From positions 1-64,000 of the forward strand of contig JASANG010004086.1 of NCBI GenBank assembly GCA_030248215.1: 64,000 nt of DNA, in the 5' to 3' direction. A program made the translations under genes and the position numbers. The notes under the pieces were generated by a model. The model made no database searches and was not told where the DNA came from. It saw only the letters and a list, made by a program, of their open reading frames with translations. The DNA is from Enoplolaimus lenunculus. Its lineage: Eukaryota > Nematoda > Enoplea > Enoplida > Thoracostomopsidae. The stretch's first letter is position 1, and the number at the start of each line of letters is the position of its first letter. Positions 23,160 to 34,716 of this stretch are shown here, one piece after another.

Positions 23160-26120
23160 GAATTCGCGAGCGAAAAGAGCGAGAAGTTGTACAATTGGTT
23201 CTATATTAAATCCCTCTGTAAACACACTCAAAACGTTCCCTTATTCATGAACTGCATCGTCTAAAGCACCAAACTGCAACCCCCCGGTCAATTACCCTTC
23301 AAACCTCACGCACTTTTAAAGCGGTCTTTCGTAAAAGACCAGCAGGTTTCGCCGAACCTAACGTCCGATGTAAAGAAAAGGGGAGGAACGTTTTTCTGTG
23401 GAACTACAATAGAGTTAGCTTACGCTCAAGACTAATTTTAATGTTTAGGCTCGAGCTTTAGGTTTAGGTTTAGGTAAGCTCATTCGTACGCTGACGTTGT
23501 GGTTTAGGCTTCGGAATACCCTTAGACTACTGTTGAAGGCCCCGGTCTATACATGGGACCAAATATTGACCGAACTTCTAAAATTAAGAAAAAAGCGGGT
23601 GCACCAAATTTTTCAAAACTTTTTTGATGAATTTTATTTTTGCGTCATATCGAACAATTGCCGCATATCTGCAGTAAAAAATACGAGATATTTTCGTGAT
23701 TTTGAACTAATGTTGAGAACGAAATATTAACAGGAACTCCGGTATTGTTCTAACGGAAACGGAAACGGAGACGGAAACTAAAACAAACATTTTGTTACAC
23801 CGTACTTACTATAAGTACCTCAGCGAATATCATATATTTTCAAATGTCTGCATACTTGAGGTAACATACCCAAATTGTCCTGTTGAATATCATATGATAC
23901 TAGAATTTGAAATTTGAATTTTTGAATTATGACACTGTTTTTCTAAGCGGTTTTGTGCCGGAAATGAATTTGCAGACGTGTATTTGGTTTTAAAGCATAT
24001 ATGTGCCTCTGCCGTCCGACTTTCCGCTAATTTATTAGCACCCGAAAATTACACTGTCCCGCTGAATACCATATGATATTCGTTGTAAGTTTGAAATATC
24101 ATATGATGTTCGCATAAATGTCCCTGTATCACGTGACATACCGACTCTTCATATGCGCAGCCGAACAACAGGACAGCGAGGACATTAGGACAGCCTGGAC
24201 AGCGCAAGACAACCGGGACTGTCGGACAGCTGGGACAGCCGAGTTAGCAGGGCAACTGGGACACTGGAACAGCGATGCAGCGGGATTCCACCATCAATTT
24301 GATCTTAAGCCAATGCTTGGCCCAAACCTAGACTTAATAAGGACGTCAGTTTTTTACTACATCTACACAACTGAAATGTGGTGGGACTTTTTACTTATTT
24401 CAACTCATTTATGTAGGTAGCATATTCGCTGACAAAGGAAACAAGTAGTGTGTAGTGTGATAAAGCGTTTCTCAAAAACACAATGCAGAAATGCCAAAAG
24501 TGTAAGGGGTTTGACCACAAAAGCCTCTCCCGGCTACTCCCTGTTTAATATTATAAATATAAATGTAAGCAGGAGTGCTTTGCGCGCTGGTTTCCATACG
24601 CTACACTTTTGTTTGCTGTATCGGGACAATACGACAGGCGTCAGCGTAATGGTTTAGATCTGTTATAAATTAATAATGAATGGTACTCAATGTAGAAAAT
24701 ATAAAGCACAAAATTTAACACTGTTAATACACGATGTTTCTTTTGTTGGTGGTAAACACATAGCTAGCTATTTTTCGTGTTATAGGTAATGTTCGAGAAA
24801 AGAAATTTTGTTTGTCATAAAGCAGGAGCGTACGGAAAATGGAGAGGCGGGGCGGTTGTTGGAGCGCGCTCTCCATTCAGAATTAGTATGTGCGGCATAG
24901 CTTACGTTAGATACAAAAACACCACCTGGCTTCTCGCTCCCGAAGTTTTTCACTGTTCAATTTTCGAAAAATTTTGATTGTGGTGCTGTTAGATAGTAAT
25001 AGAAATTGTGCAAAGCTTCACAGTGATACAAGCGGTAGGCTGCGGGATTCGGTGTTGTGGTTTAGACAACGCAGTTCATAATTGAAAAAACGTTTTGTTT
25101 GAAACTATTACAGAGAGATTTAAACCTGAAACAATGTACAACTTCTCATTCGCTACGCTCGCTAATCCTTAAAAATTCATCATGAACCTTGGCTACCAGC
25201 GTTTGCTCAGTCTCTTTTAACTTCTAGTACATAGAAATATTTCATGCAAATACAATGCCCACAAGGAGTCGAAACTGAAATTCTGACGTAGAGTTAGATT
25301 GTCACAATAGCACGGTCGGGACTAACACTTTATCCGAAGTACTGCGAATATACAGGACCTCTCGCTCGCGAGTCAATTGCGCTACCCATTACACTACGCG
25401 GTCGATATTATAATTTTCTTTAAGACTATATGTGCACGTGTATGCATGTGTGGCCTTATATTACATACACTATGCACATACTTATGCTACACAACATATA
25501 CCAACAAAGACAATAGTGTCTGTCTAGGTTTTCGCTCGAGATATTTTTTTCAAGTCGCGCTCGCGTCACGGCGAACAATTCGGCCTGGTCTAGTTACCCA
25601 GCCTGCCAAAAATTTAGAAGACCAAACAGTTAACTCTGAAATTGATGTCGGAGTCAACTAGGGGAGCGTGACCAATCAGAGCCATCTCTGCTTAGTAACG
25701 GTTTCTAAATTTACTTTTAGGCGGAATTGCAAGGCACGGACCTCGCAGGACACAGCCCATTCAATCATAATTTTGGGTACACCGCTGCCGTAACGTAAAC
25801 TAAGCTGTGTGTTACTTAGTTCATGGGTCCGTATTCTCAAATACACAGCACCTATACTTATAGAGTAACCCCTGCATTTGGTGTACAGAAAATTGTATAA
25901 GAGGCAGAATATATCAAGTGCAAAAGTTTGCTGAAATTTGAACTTCGGCATCTACTGGTTCGAAAGCTACAATACCTATCACCCACAGGTAATAGATGCT
26001 ATGCACATTTGAGAATACGGCCCAAGACAATTTGTTTCGGTATGTAATATGTGTACATATCCATGTTTGTAGTCTTCAGTATTGCCATGTAACGTATAAA
26101 TTAACGTTAGACTACTGGTA
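23160..26120. other. Gene-free repeat-rich stretch
   Basis: It contains a GGCC-TIR fragment ending at about 23568 (GTCTATACATGGGACC) with ttaggttt tracts, a 3' end of the AACGGAAACGG family (about 23740-23806, ending TTTTGTTACACC), a degenerate GGGACAGC array at 24160-24265, and a SINE at 25282-25412. Scattered open frames of 60-100 codons show no domain, and I do not call them. Confidence 0.5.
25282..25412 (-). mobile_element. tRNA-derived SINE, copy 1
   Basis: Read on the minus strand it begins with a tRNA-like head: GACCGCGTAGTGTAATGGG, TAGCGC (pol III A-box type), GACTCGCGAGCGAGAGG, then a worn B-box region (GGTCCTGTATATTCG). The body follows (GCAGTACTTCGGATAAAG, CCCGACCGTGC). The body recurs near 61010-61060 on the plus strand, which shows that it is a dispersed family and not a single tRNA gene. 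Confidence 0.6.
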
Positions 26121-26126
26121 GTCAAG

Positions 26127-29100
26127 ATGTCAACCAAGCTGTAAGTTATATTTAGTTTTCATTTTACACCCAAAAATTTAACACATTGAATATTATTATT
26201 TAAGGACAGAGTTTTGCAGGCATTCAGATAACAACTAGTGAAAAGCTGTTTAAATAAATGTAGATATGCAATTGTGGGCAACCGTTTATTGTATTTCACT
26301 TCAGGTGGCTTATTTGGTTAATAACGGATAGTTTTTGACATGGGAAAGTTAGCCATTACTTTATCTTCAGAGTTGGGTCGCGGGATCAATTTAACCACGT
26401 TTTAGTTAGGAATATCGTTGGTTTAGAGTACAGTTGGATTCGGCTATTCCGGGTATTTTTGCCAAAAATACCGGTCCGAGTCGCGGTATTTTTCAAGAAA
26501 ATCCATGTTTCTACAATAAATAATTTTGGGTTTGGATTATGAGAATACCCGGAATAAAATTATATAGCAAAACTAGCTAAGTGATTTTTGCATTTCACGC
26601 CTACGTTATGAATAGTAACTGATACCGTAGCAAGATTGAATAGACTAAAGAATTTATCAGATGATTGCACCCTGCGAACTGTGTGAAATACATTTGATAT
26701 AAAACGTTCCCGATAATCTTGAAACAAATATCAAATGTCTTGCGTAAAAGCAAACTGGAGAACTAAAAATTTATATCAGCAGGCTTCTTTTTGAATAATG
26801 AATAACTTACGTAGATGTACTTGGGTTACGATTACGAACGATTAATTAGGAATGGTAAAATGGTTGAGATGCAGAGACATCACATGTATCATTCTAAGGT
26901 ATCAATTCGACATTTTAACTTAAGTTTAGTAGCTTTGATTCCAGGTACGTTTTAAAACGAGCTAAACTTAAGTTTAGTAGCTTTGATTCCAGGTACGTTT
27001 TAAAACGAGCTACTAGCATACAGATCGAGGCATAAAATTCGTGCTTTTCTAAAAATTTGGATCATGCTTAGTTTTCATGTTATAAAAATTTCGGGTTCGG
27101 TTAGACCCGAAATGTAATCCAGGCCCGAGTTTTCGTTCTTTAAAATCCCGGGTTTGGGTTTTTTCTAAAAAAGATAGGGTCTGGGTATTTTTTAGAAATG
27201 TTGCAACTATAGTTCATAGGACTGACAGATGGCAAACCCTTTTCGTTACAGCCGTGACTATGGGTTTGACCTATGATTTAATATAACAGGTATTCAACAA
27301 GTGTTAGAATAATACAGAACAGTGCAACTTGCAGTACTGCAGTGATTCCTAAACAGACACTTTAGATCTAGCTTAGACAGAAAACGCTGAATTCTTTCCA
27401 AACACGAAAGCTTCATCAGAAGTAAGCAGTACATAAGCGCCATATTCCCAAAAGAACAAAACAAGAGTTTGAATAAATTTCCTAAACCCGTTTGTCCGGT
27501 TGGATTTGCTAGAAAATGTCCGTATTCGTATGCACAAATCGTGTTTTTCCTCTGGATGAGGAAAACCGGCCGGTTATAAGGGCCCGCTCGCAACCGGCCG
27601 TAGTTGCTTCCAATTTTCCACACGCGTCTGATTGTTTGCCTCTTCCGATACGCTGTATTTTAGCTTATATGTATTGTTTGTATTTCAGTTATCGGTTGTA
27701 TCAACCAGGTAATCCACAGAACAGAGTATTTCTTCCTAACTTTTGGATGAAATTACTAAAACCAGAGTATCACCATCCGCCAAATCATGTATTGTTTGAA
27801 ATTCATCCGGAGTAAGTTGATCATGGTTTCCATATTTCAATAGCTTGATGTGCGTAAGTATAACCTAGGTGTTGATCAACTTCCTGTTTCTGTTCCATCA
27901 TTTAAAGATATTAGTTTAAAATCTAACAATTTTTATTTGAATATTTGAAAAGTTTTAATTTCAAAACACGCGTCTTTGCTTGCACCAAGTACATCTACAG
28001 TTTTGATTTGTAAATGTTTTTTGCGTCCAACTCAAAAGCGATAAAGTATCTGTTAAAACTTATATTTAAACAACAATTTTCTTTAGTCTTTAAACAGGGT
28101 GCAACCGGAATTCCGGTTCGGGTTCTGGCATTTTTTCACCTTCCGGTTCCGGTAAATTTTTACCGGATTTAAAAATTCCGGTGTTATAATTTGGCCGTTT
28201 TCTTAACTTTGCTAATTTTTAAGAATCTCTTTTGAAAGCCACTTGTACTCCGAATATAAGCCATTGATGGTGGATTTCGCTTCAGTCGATGACGAAAATC
28301 TAAAATACAACAAATAAAATAAATACCTGTGTTCGACTAAGCTTGTTTCACAAATAATAGAGCAAAAAATACGATTAAAATGATTTTTTTTGGTGAAATG
28401 CATTTTTCACTTTCCGGTTCCGGTTCCGGTAAAATTTTCAAATTCCGGTTCCGGTAAATTGTAATTCCGGTTGCACCCTGTCTTTAAACTAAGCAACCAA
28501 TATATAATTCTCAGCAGAGCAAAAGACTTCAGATTTTGCTTCGTAGTTTAGCAATGACTTCCCCGGCCATTATGTAATAATGCATACATATAAATATATA
28601 TGCGTGCGTATTTATGCTGATGCGTATTTCTTGGTAGAATATCTGATTCGGGAACGTTCAAAACTGAGAAAAGTTGCATTTTTATGAGAACTGGTTAAGT
28701 TGTTAATAATTTATTTTGTAGAGGTATACGTGCTTTAATTTTGTATAACTGAAGCTAAATTATGCGTTCTGTCCATAGGATGACTAGCCACGATGTGCGT
28801 CAATATTTGACAAAAGTTTACAACATACCAGTGCGTGATGTTCGCCTAAGGATACGTCCAGGTAATTTTAGGTGTTGACAAGAAGTCTTTACACTTGACC
28901 TAGCGTAGTTGAAGTGAGAATGGAAAATTTTATATTTGTTGTCGGTCAGATTCTTAATTGCTGTCGCACAGAGCTTGTGCTTTTCGGCCAAATTTTGGTC
29001 AATGGTCGCTTTTTTGGCTCTGGTAGGTTTAGGCCGTTTATATTCTGTAACTACTCTGCAAAGCTCTAACACTTGGAACGTGGGGAAACGGAGGTAAGAT

Positions 29101-31716
29101 CTTTTGGCTTCGTAATTTATATTTTCTCTGACCACCTTATTTAAGTGTCAATTTTTTTACTAATAATGTCAAGGTTTGTTTTGTACCACACTTGTAGGAG
29201 AAGTGAAAAGACCAGATTACAGAAAACAGCTTACTGCTGATGATAAGGTGAAAGATCCCGATCGCAAGATGGCATACGTGATTTTGGTATGTTGAAGTAC
29301 TCTAAACTTAAGGATTGTCTCTTTTTTACATATAATTTCTAAAGTTGTATCCAGGGTGTAAATGGATAGTAAAAATACGGGAACGGAGATTGCTCAGGAT
29401 AACGGAAGCTGAAACGGGATATTGAATTATAAAAGTTTCAATGATGTTTTGTTTTTCTGCCAACACGATTGAAGCATGCAAATATTCACCAGTCTTTGTC
29501 AAATTTTAAAGATCATAAAGGGGATACACATAAATTTTGAAGATTTTGGATGCATTCCCTAATTATTATTATTTAATATCGAAGAATTGCAGTATATCAG
29601 TTATGAAGAATTGCGAAATATAATATCCATGATTTATAATTAATTTTTTCCGGTATTTCTATAACGGAAACGGACACAGATTTTTACTAAGGATATCTGA
29701 TTACACTTTTTGGATGCACCCAAGTCCTGGTATTTCGGTTAATTTTACCGTAAAATTCTGGGACCGGGCAGGGGTCGTTGCTGGACCGATGAATTGGGTA
29801 CCCCATTGGACAAAAGCCTTCAAATTGGATTTGCTTCCGTTCCACTCTTCAATCGTGATTTTGTCCCGTTCAGCATTTTCATGACTTTAAGCAAAATTTG
29901 CAGTGAGCCAGTTAAACACAATTTCAAGGATAATTTTTCAGTTGCAATGTAATGTATGTGTGTGTAAATTGCGTTCACACGTTATATACGTGCAATCAGG
30001 TGTGGTTCACTGGGATTTTAGTTTAAAACAAATTTTATCGGTGAAAATATCCTTTACTCAAGTTTTTCCCGATTCAGAAATAGGGTTCCGATTTAATTCT
30101 TCTTGTCATTTTAACGCAACGAATGCCCGTACATATATATGTTTTATAATATATCATGCACATAGGTATGGGCTACCGGAGTAATAATATTATGAGAGTT
30201 GCCGATTATGCTTCCCACCACCGTCAGGACACTTCGCGTTTGAAGAAAGGTAAAAAGAAAAGTGTTGGAAATATTTTTTACTATCTTTGGGGATTCACAG
30301 GTATCGGCTGCTGGGTCTCAGATATCGTATTTACATTTTGACTTGTGCAATTGTAATAATTTATGTTGCTTTAGGAACAAAATAAAACCAATACATTACT
30401 CTGAATTCTGACCTATATCGAGCTATAAAACCTCTTTTTTGTGTTCAGTTTTTCCGTTTGCTCGATGATATTGTGAATGTAGCATAGCCTCTATGCGCCG
30501 GGAGTAGTTTGATAATAATCACGGATGCGCCGATACAATAGTTTTAGCCGATACCGATGCCGATTCTTATTTTGAAATTTTATCGATGCCGAACCGATGC
30601 CGATGCTCATTCCTAGTTTACTACACCATGCTTAACAAACAGATAGGATACTACATTGCATCATTATATAGAATTATACCCTTACCATCACATGATTATA
30701 ATTTTGTAAGAACGATTCATTTCAATTATTTTTTCAAACGCAAACGCATAAGAGAGATAACTGTTTTCCTGATCGGACACTGATATGTCCCCAGAAGCGA
30801 AATTGATAGCATTCCAACTGACTGTTATGTGCAAAAAGTATCGGCAAAGAATCTGTATTTTTTGCAGTGCCGATGCCGATTAATCGCCACATACCTAATG
30901 ATAATTTGTAAATTGGAACAAAGTCATTTGTTTTGCGTTTTAAATATCACTCTTATTATGACTGCTAGTTTAATGCAATCTTAAGGATAATAAGCATGCA
31001 GATAAGCGCTGGTTATTGAAGCATATTGAGTGAACAGTAAAGATGTGCCAATTAATCGAACTCTGCAAGATAAACACTGTTCCTGAATATCGTCACCGAC
31101 ATCAGCACTGCAAAAAACAACCGATTCTTTGTCGATACGTTTGTTACATAATTAGCAGTGATTTGAAATTCTATCAATTTCAGTTTCCGGCGTTTCTCAG
31201 TGCGTCTGATCAGTGAGCTGTCATGACTTTTGCGTTTATGTCTAAAAATAATTGAAATAGGCCGTTCTCATAAAATTACAAGTTGCCATTTATTGGTTGT
31301 TAGGGTTTAAGTCTTCGCGTTTATATTGATGTAGTGTAGTAATCCCGACGGTTCTTTAGGCGTTAGGTATTACAATCGGAATCGGCATTGCAAAATTTCA
31401 GAGTTAGAATCCGCATCTGCAATAATTTTGGTATTGGTAAGTACATACCTAGAAAAAGGCATAATGTGTAGTGTACTCGAGGGATATATACCAAAGCGAG
31501 TCTATAACGTAGTGTGCATACAACATCCTTTATTTTTACTTGTTTTAGTCAAAAAATGTGTGGTTTACTTATCCCGATATTTTGCCTGAAGATCCATTGG
31601 CTCTGGAGCAGAAGGAAAGTGACGTTGTAACGAAATACTTGGAAAGTCGTACCAGAAATACCTCTAGTAACGTGACTACTCACAATATTCCACCAGTTTC
31701 AAAATGGTTTCTCTGA
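26127..31716 (+). CDS. MRPL23: Mitochondrial large-subunit ribosomal protein uL23m
   Basis: Five exons, 26127-26140, 27689-27811, 28779-28861, 29198-29286 and 31549-31716, join in phase with GT-AG borders to 158 residues (human 153). It is a protein of the mitoribosome large subunit near the exit tunnel. Diagnostic strings: MSTKLYRLYQPGNPQNRVFL with FWMKLLKPE (human YRLGGPQLRVFRTNFFIQL), EIHPEMTSHDVRQYLTKVYN with IPVRDVR across the 2-3 junction (human MTRVDLRNYLEGIYNVPV), VKRPDYRKQ (human IKKPDYK), KMAYVIL, and the end PPVSKWFL (human PSWFGL). Coding is under 10% of the 5.6-kb span; introns 2 and 4 are packed with MITEs. No frame is broken. Confidence 0.95.
26447..26542. repeat. Short inverted repeat TTCCGGGTATT
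   Basis: ATTCCGGGTATTTTTG at 26446 is matched by GAATACCCGGAAT at 26531, enclosing about 70 bp with further ccgg strings. It may be the ends of a very short MITE in the first intron of MRPL23. Confidence 0.4.
26917..27013. repeat. 48-bp perfect tandem duplication
   Basis: The unit CTTAAGTTTAGTAGCTTTGA followed by TTCCAGGTACGTTTTAAAACGAGCTAAA begins at 26919 and 26967 with essentially no mismatch, so the duplication is recent. It lies in the first intron of MRPL23. Confidence 0.9.
28095..28480. mobile_element. hAT-type MITE with perfect 8-bp target duplication
   Basis: It begins CAGGGTGCAACCGGAATTCC and ends GGAATTACAATT-type sequence reversed, TAATTCCGGTTGCACCCTG. TCTTTAAA stands immediately on both sides (28087-28094 and 28481-28488). 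The CAGGG…CCCTG ends and the 8-bp duplication are hAT features. The interior repeats TTCCGGTTCCGG near each end and lacks coding capacity. It lies in the second intron of MRPL23. A diverged relative is at 63406-63785, and single ends occur near 58555. Confidence 0.9.
29352..29707. mobile_element. AACGGAAACGG-family MITE, copy in MRPL23 intron 4
   Basis: It starts CAGGGTGTAAATGGATAGTA and carries ATAACGGAAACGGACACAG near its right end, finishing about TTACAC at 29707. It matches the longer copy at 32669-33199. No clear target duplication. Confidence 0.5.
30518..30898 (+). mobile_element. GTGCCGAT-family hAT MITE, copy 1
   Basis: Ends GGATGCGCCGATAC and GATTAATCGCCACATACCTAA; flanks TGATAATA and TGATAATT (7 of 8). 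The interior aligns throughout with the copy at 53390-53757 (agaacgattcatttcaatta; gaaattgatagcattccaa; tttttgcagtgccgatgcc). It lies in MRPL23 intron 4. Confidence 0.75.
31041..31452 (-). mobile_element. GTGCCGAT-family hAT MITE, copy 2 (reversed, diverged)
   Basis: Reverse orientation: begins TAAAGATGTGCCAATTAATCG, has cagcactgcaaaaaacaaccg and tctatcaatttcagtttc, and ends near GGTAAGTACATACCTA. It is also in MRPL23 intron 4, about 140 bp from copy 1. Confidence 0.55.
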
Positions 31717-32660
31717 CGTTGCAGACATGGCTTTTTATATGCAGTGTAGTTTTTTGTTAATCAGGAATTTAAGTAACGTATAAGTCAACGTTTTTATATT
31801 TTGGTCGGTAAATTGTTAAAGGCGTAACGCCGAATAAACAGTGTTCTGAACGTTTGAAGTCTTCGCAATACTTGACCTCTATGTTTTGCAAAATATAATT
31901 GCAATAATTTTTTCATCGTAAGTGTAGACTGGTTTTGAAAAAGATGGTTGTTAACTAATGAGTTACTTATGCGGCTAATAGTGCAAGAGGTGCACACGAA
32001 ACAACGCGTAATGGGTAGAGGTCTAATCTTAGCTTGAATGTTATTAGGAAAGATTATTTAATTGTTTTTACAAATATTTTGTATTTTTTATGTTACTGAG
32101 AAGATTTTTATTAGTTTGTGGATTCTTCTGTTCGAAATAAATTAGATCTTCATTGATTCGAGCTACATTTCTTTAACAAAGATGTGAGCGGATGTTATTT
32201 TACCGGAAACAGAGGAAGGTAGTTAGATTTAGCCAAACCTGATGTTAACCGGATATAGCATCCTAATTTGTGCACCATTTGTACTTGGTGTGTTTGTGGC
32301 ATGGAAAATATTAACAGAATTAAAACTGATAGCTATGATCTTTCATTATGAAAAACTTAAGCTTCTTAACATCTCTGGAAATGCAATCGCAGCAATATTT
32401 CTATATTCGCTTGCAAAAAGCAGTTTTGTGGTACTCTGGAGGCTTAACTATGCCTTTTGATATAGTAGTCGAATACGAATTTTGAATTGTTGGATTTTTA
32501 ACCGGATATTCGATCGCTGCTTGGTAGGAACTATGAATTAGTAAATTCGTTGCCGAATCGTTTTGCGTATTTTCACTGAGCAGTCAGAACGTCAAATAAA
32601 ATTTTCAACCACTTAATAATGGCACCGAAGTTTTTATATGGAAATCAGCAGATTCTAATT
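31717..32660. other. Gene-free stretch after MRPL23
   Basis: AT-rich. The MRPL23 3' UTR should lie in the first part. A 72-codon hydrophobic frame at 32242-32460 has no start context or homology I recognise. Confidence 0.4.
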
Positions 32661-32668
32661 TGATAAAA

Positions 32669-33199
32669 GGTGTAAACGGATAGTAAAAATAACGGAAACG
32701 GATAGTGATCAAGATCCATGTTACTTTAAGGGGAGTCCAGGTTTCTGGTGGGTCTACAAAATACTAGGTTTAGATTCTAGATCACATTTTTTACTTAGGC
32801 TTAGGTTAGGCGTAGGAATTCATTTTTGCAAGGCTTAGGCTTACGCTTAATCTGCAGTTACGACCCTTAAAGTATCATTGGCCGTGATCAAAATAACGGA
32901 AACGGATATTGCAGTATAAAAGTTTCAAAAATCTTTTATTTTTATGCCAGCACAATTGAGGTGTGTTATATATTCACCAGTCTTTTAAATATTTTAAAGA
33001 AATTGCGGATGCATCGACGAAATTTTTAAGATTTGCAATTGATTTCGTAATTTTTATTTTAGTTCGTACAACTGCAGCATATCTGTAACGAAAAGTTGCC
33101 AGATATAAAGTACGTGATAAATAACAGAACTTCCGTTATTTATATAACGGAAACGGACACCGATTTTACCGGACACGGAAACGGACATTTCGTTACACC
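32669..33199. mobile_element. AACGGAAACGG-family MITE, interrupted copy
   Basis: Left end GGTGTAAACGGATAGTAAAA and right end GGACATTTCGTTACACC are imperfect inverted repeats. The interior carries ATAACGGAAACGGA motifs near both ends. It is interrupted at 32713-32883 by a second element. The right-end sequence also occurs near 23790. Confidence 0.6.
32713..32883. mobile_element. GGCC-TIR element with TTAGGC-like array, nested, exact TSD
   Basis: Ends GATCCATGTTACTTTAAGGG and (reversed) GGCCAATGATACTTTAAGGG match at 15 of 20 positions. GTGATCAA flanks both sides exactly (32705-32712 and 32884-32891). Between are cttaggcttaggttaggcg and aaggcttaggcttacgctt tracts. It is inserted inside the MITE at 32669-33199, so it is the younger of the two. 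Confidence 0.8.
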
Positions 33200-33288
33200 T
33201 GGTCACTGTTGCTCCGGGTTCTTTTTCAGAAGTCTTGATTCGACCGGAAAACGCAAAAATGCGCTTGTGCTTTAACAAATGCACAGAC

Positions 33289-33760
33289 GTCAGGGTACAA
33301 CCGGATTTCTGTCTCCGGGTCGGCAGAAAATCGGGCTCCGGTAGATTTTTTGCCGGAGATTCCGGCAATTTCGGTAGTAAAATTTTGCTGCTTTTGGCAA
33401 AATTTATCTGTTTAGCGCGTTTCATTTTGCTTTTGTCACAATTTTCAGAAAAGAATTTCCGAAATTTCTCAGAAAATTAGCGTAAAACCAAACAACAACA
33501 TACTGAAGATATTGGTTAAAATTAACTAATTAACCATCATTTTTACTACCTAATTTTCGCCTCACCTCCGGCTTCGTCTCCTTGCTTTGCACCGAGAAGC
33601 GTGAAAACAAATTGTTACAGCACTTTGCAATTGATTGTTAAAATTAACAGATGCAATGTCAGTTCTATGCCTAATTTAGCTTCATTTCCGGTTGCAGCAA
33701 CACTTTGTTAACCTCTGGCTCAAGCTTCAATTCCAGTTAATATTGACTCATCCTAGGATG
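33289..33760. other. TACAACCGG-family repeat debris
   Basis: AGGGTACAACCGGATTTCTG, then ccgggtcggcagaaaatcggg, resembles 38812-38870 (TACAACCGGAGGTCTGTCTG). Only left ends are recognisable; the rest is AT-rich and non-coding. Confidence 0.4.
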
Positions 33761-33865
33761 CTTCATAAAAATTCAGCTTGTCGTGGCGTCGTGAAATCGG
33801 CATTGAAAGCTACAGATAAAGAGCGTGTAACAAACGTAGCATCCGTATATATCTCGACTTTGTGA
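33758..33865 (+). CDS. Possible first exon of an unrecognised gene
   Basis: From ATG 33758 a 35-codon frame reads MLHKNSACRGVVKSALKATD, then KERVTNVASVYISTL, and runs into ACTTT|GTGAGT, a good splice donor, just before a stop. The composition looks coding. The only likely partner exon I see (35051-35245) does not join in phase through this donor, so the link is unproven. Confidence 0.25.
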   Translation: MLHKNSACRGVVKSALKATDKERVTNVASVYISTL

Positions 33866-34716
33866 GTTGATATGGTAGGATAAAGTTTCATATTTTTGAA
33901 ATTGTGCAACGTTTTCAAACAACATTTGAGCATTTAGGCGTGTGCTTTTTGTCAGTGTACGCTATAGGCGCGAAATACTAGTTGAAAGTTACTTCAAAAT
34001 CAAGGATTATTTCAGTTGATGTATGCTCTGAAGTATATGATGTAAATGCTCGATTCGAAATAAAACCTCAAAAAATTTCAAAATTTACAAATTTTGTATT
34101 TACGCTGTTCGAAGTTTGGCAAGGATTTGCCATTTTGGGGATATAAAATTTCGGTTGAACTTAACTTCAAATTCAGACTTCAAAAGTCATACTTACCTTT
34201 AAAGTAGGTATACTGGACAGCTATAGAGTAAGCTTGAGCTTGAGACTAATTTTTTGCTTAGGCTTACGCCGAAGCTTAAGCATAGGCTTATCAATGGGTT
34301 TATATATTACAGTTACGGCTATTCTCTATACATCACCTGTCTAATTCGTCGAGTGTTCTTTTTTACCCCGTCTCCATTGCCGTTTTAGGGGCTGCTTTTT
34401 AATATATCTGTTTACACTCTACGTACTTCTTGATTTTTAACAAAATAGCGACATACTTTCAGTTGTACATATTTTGTGCAACTATCAAATATATGGTCTT
34501 TCCAAGTCGCCCTGATAGTTTGTATTTTTAATGTGAACTTTGCAAATACTGGTGTTTATCAGTATTAATTTTATTATCCACAGATAAACACTAGACGCAT
34601 TCACCTATCGCAGCTGCAAACACCTAATCGTGACTAGAAAAGTGAATTTTCAACGGTGCGTATTGTTTAAATTCCAAGTGCTGTGCGCAGTAGATTTTTT
34701 CGATATATGAAAAATG

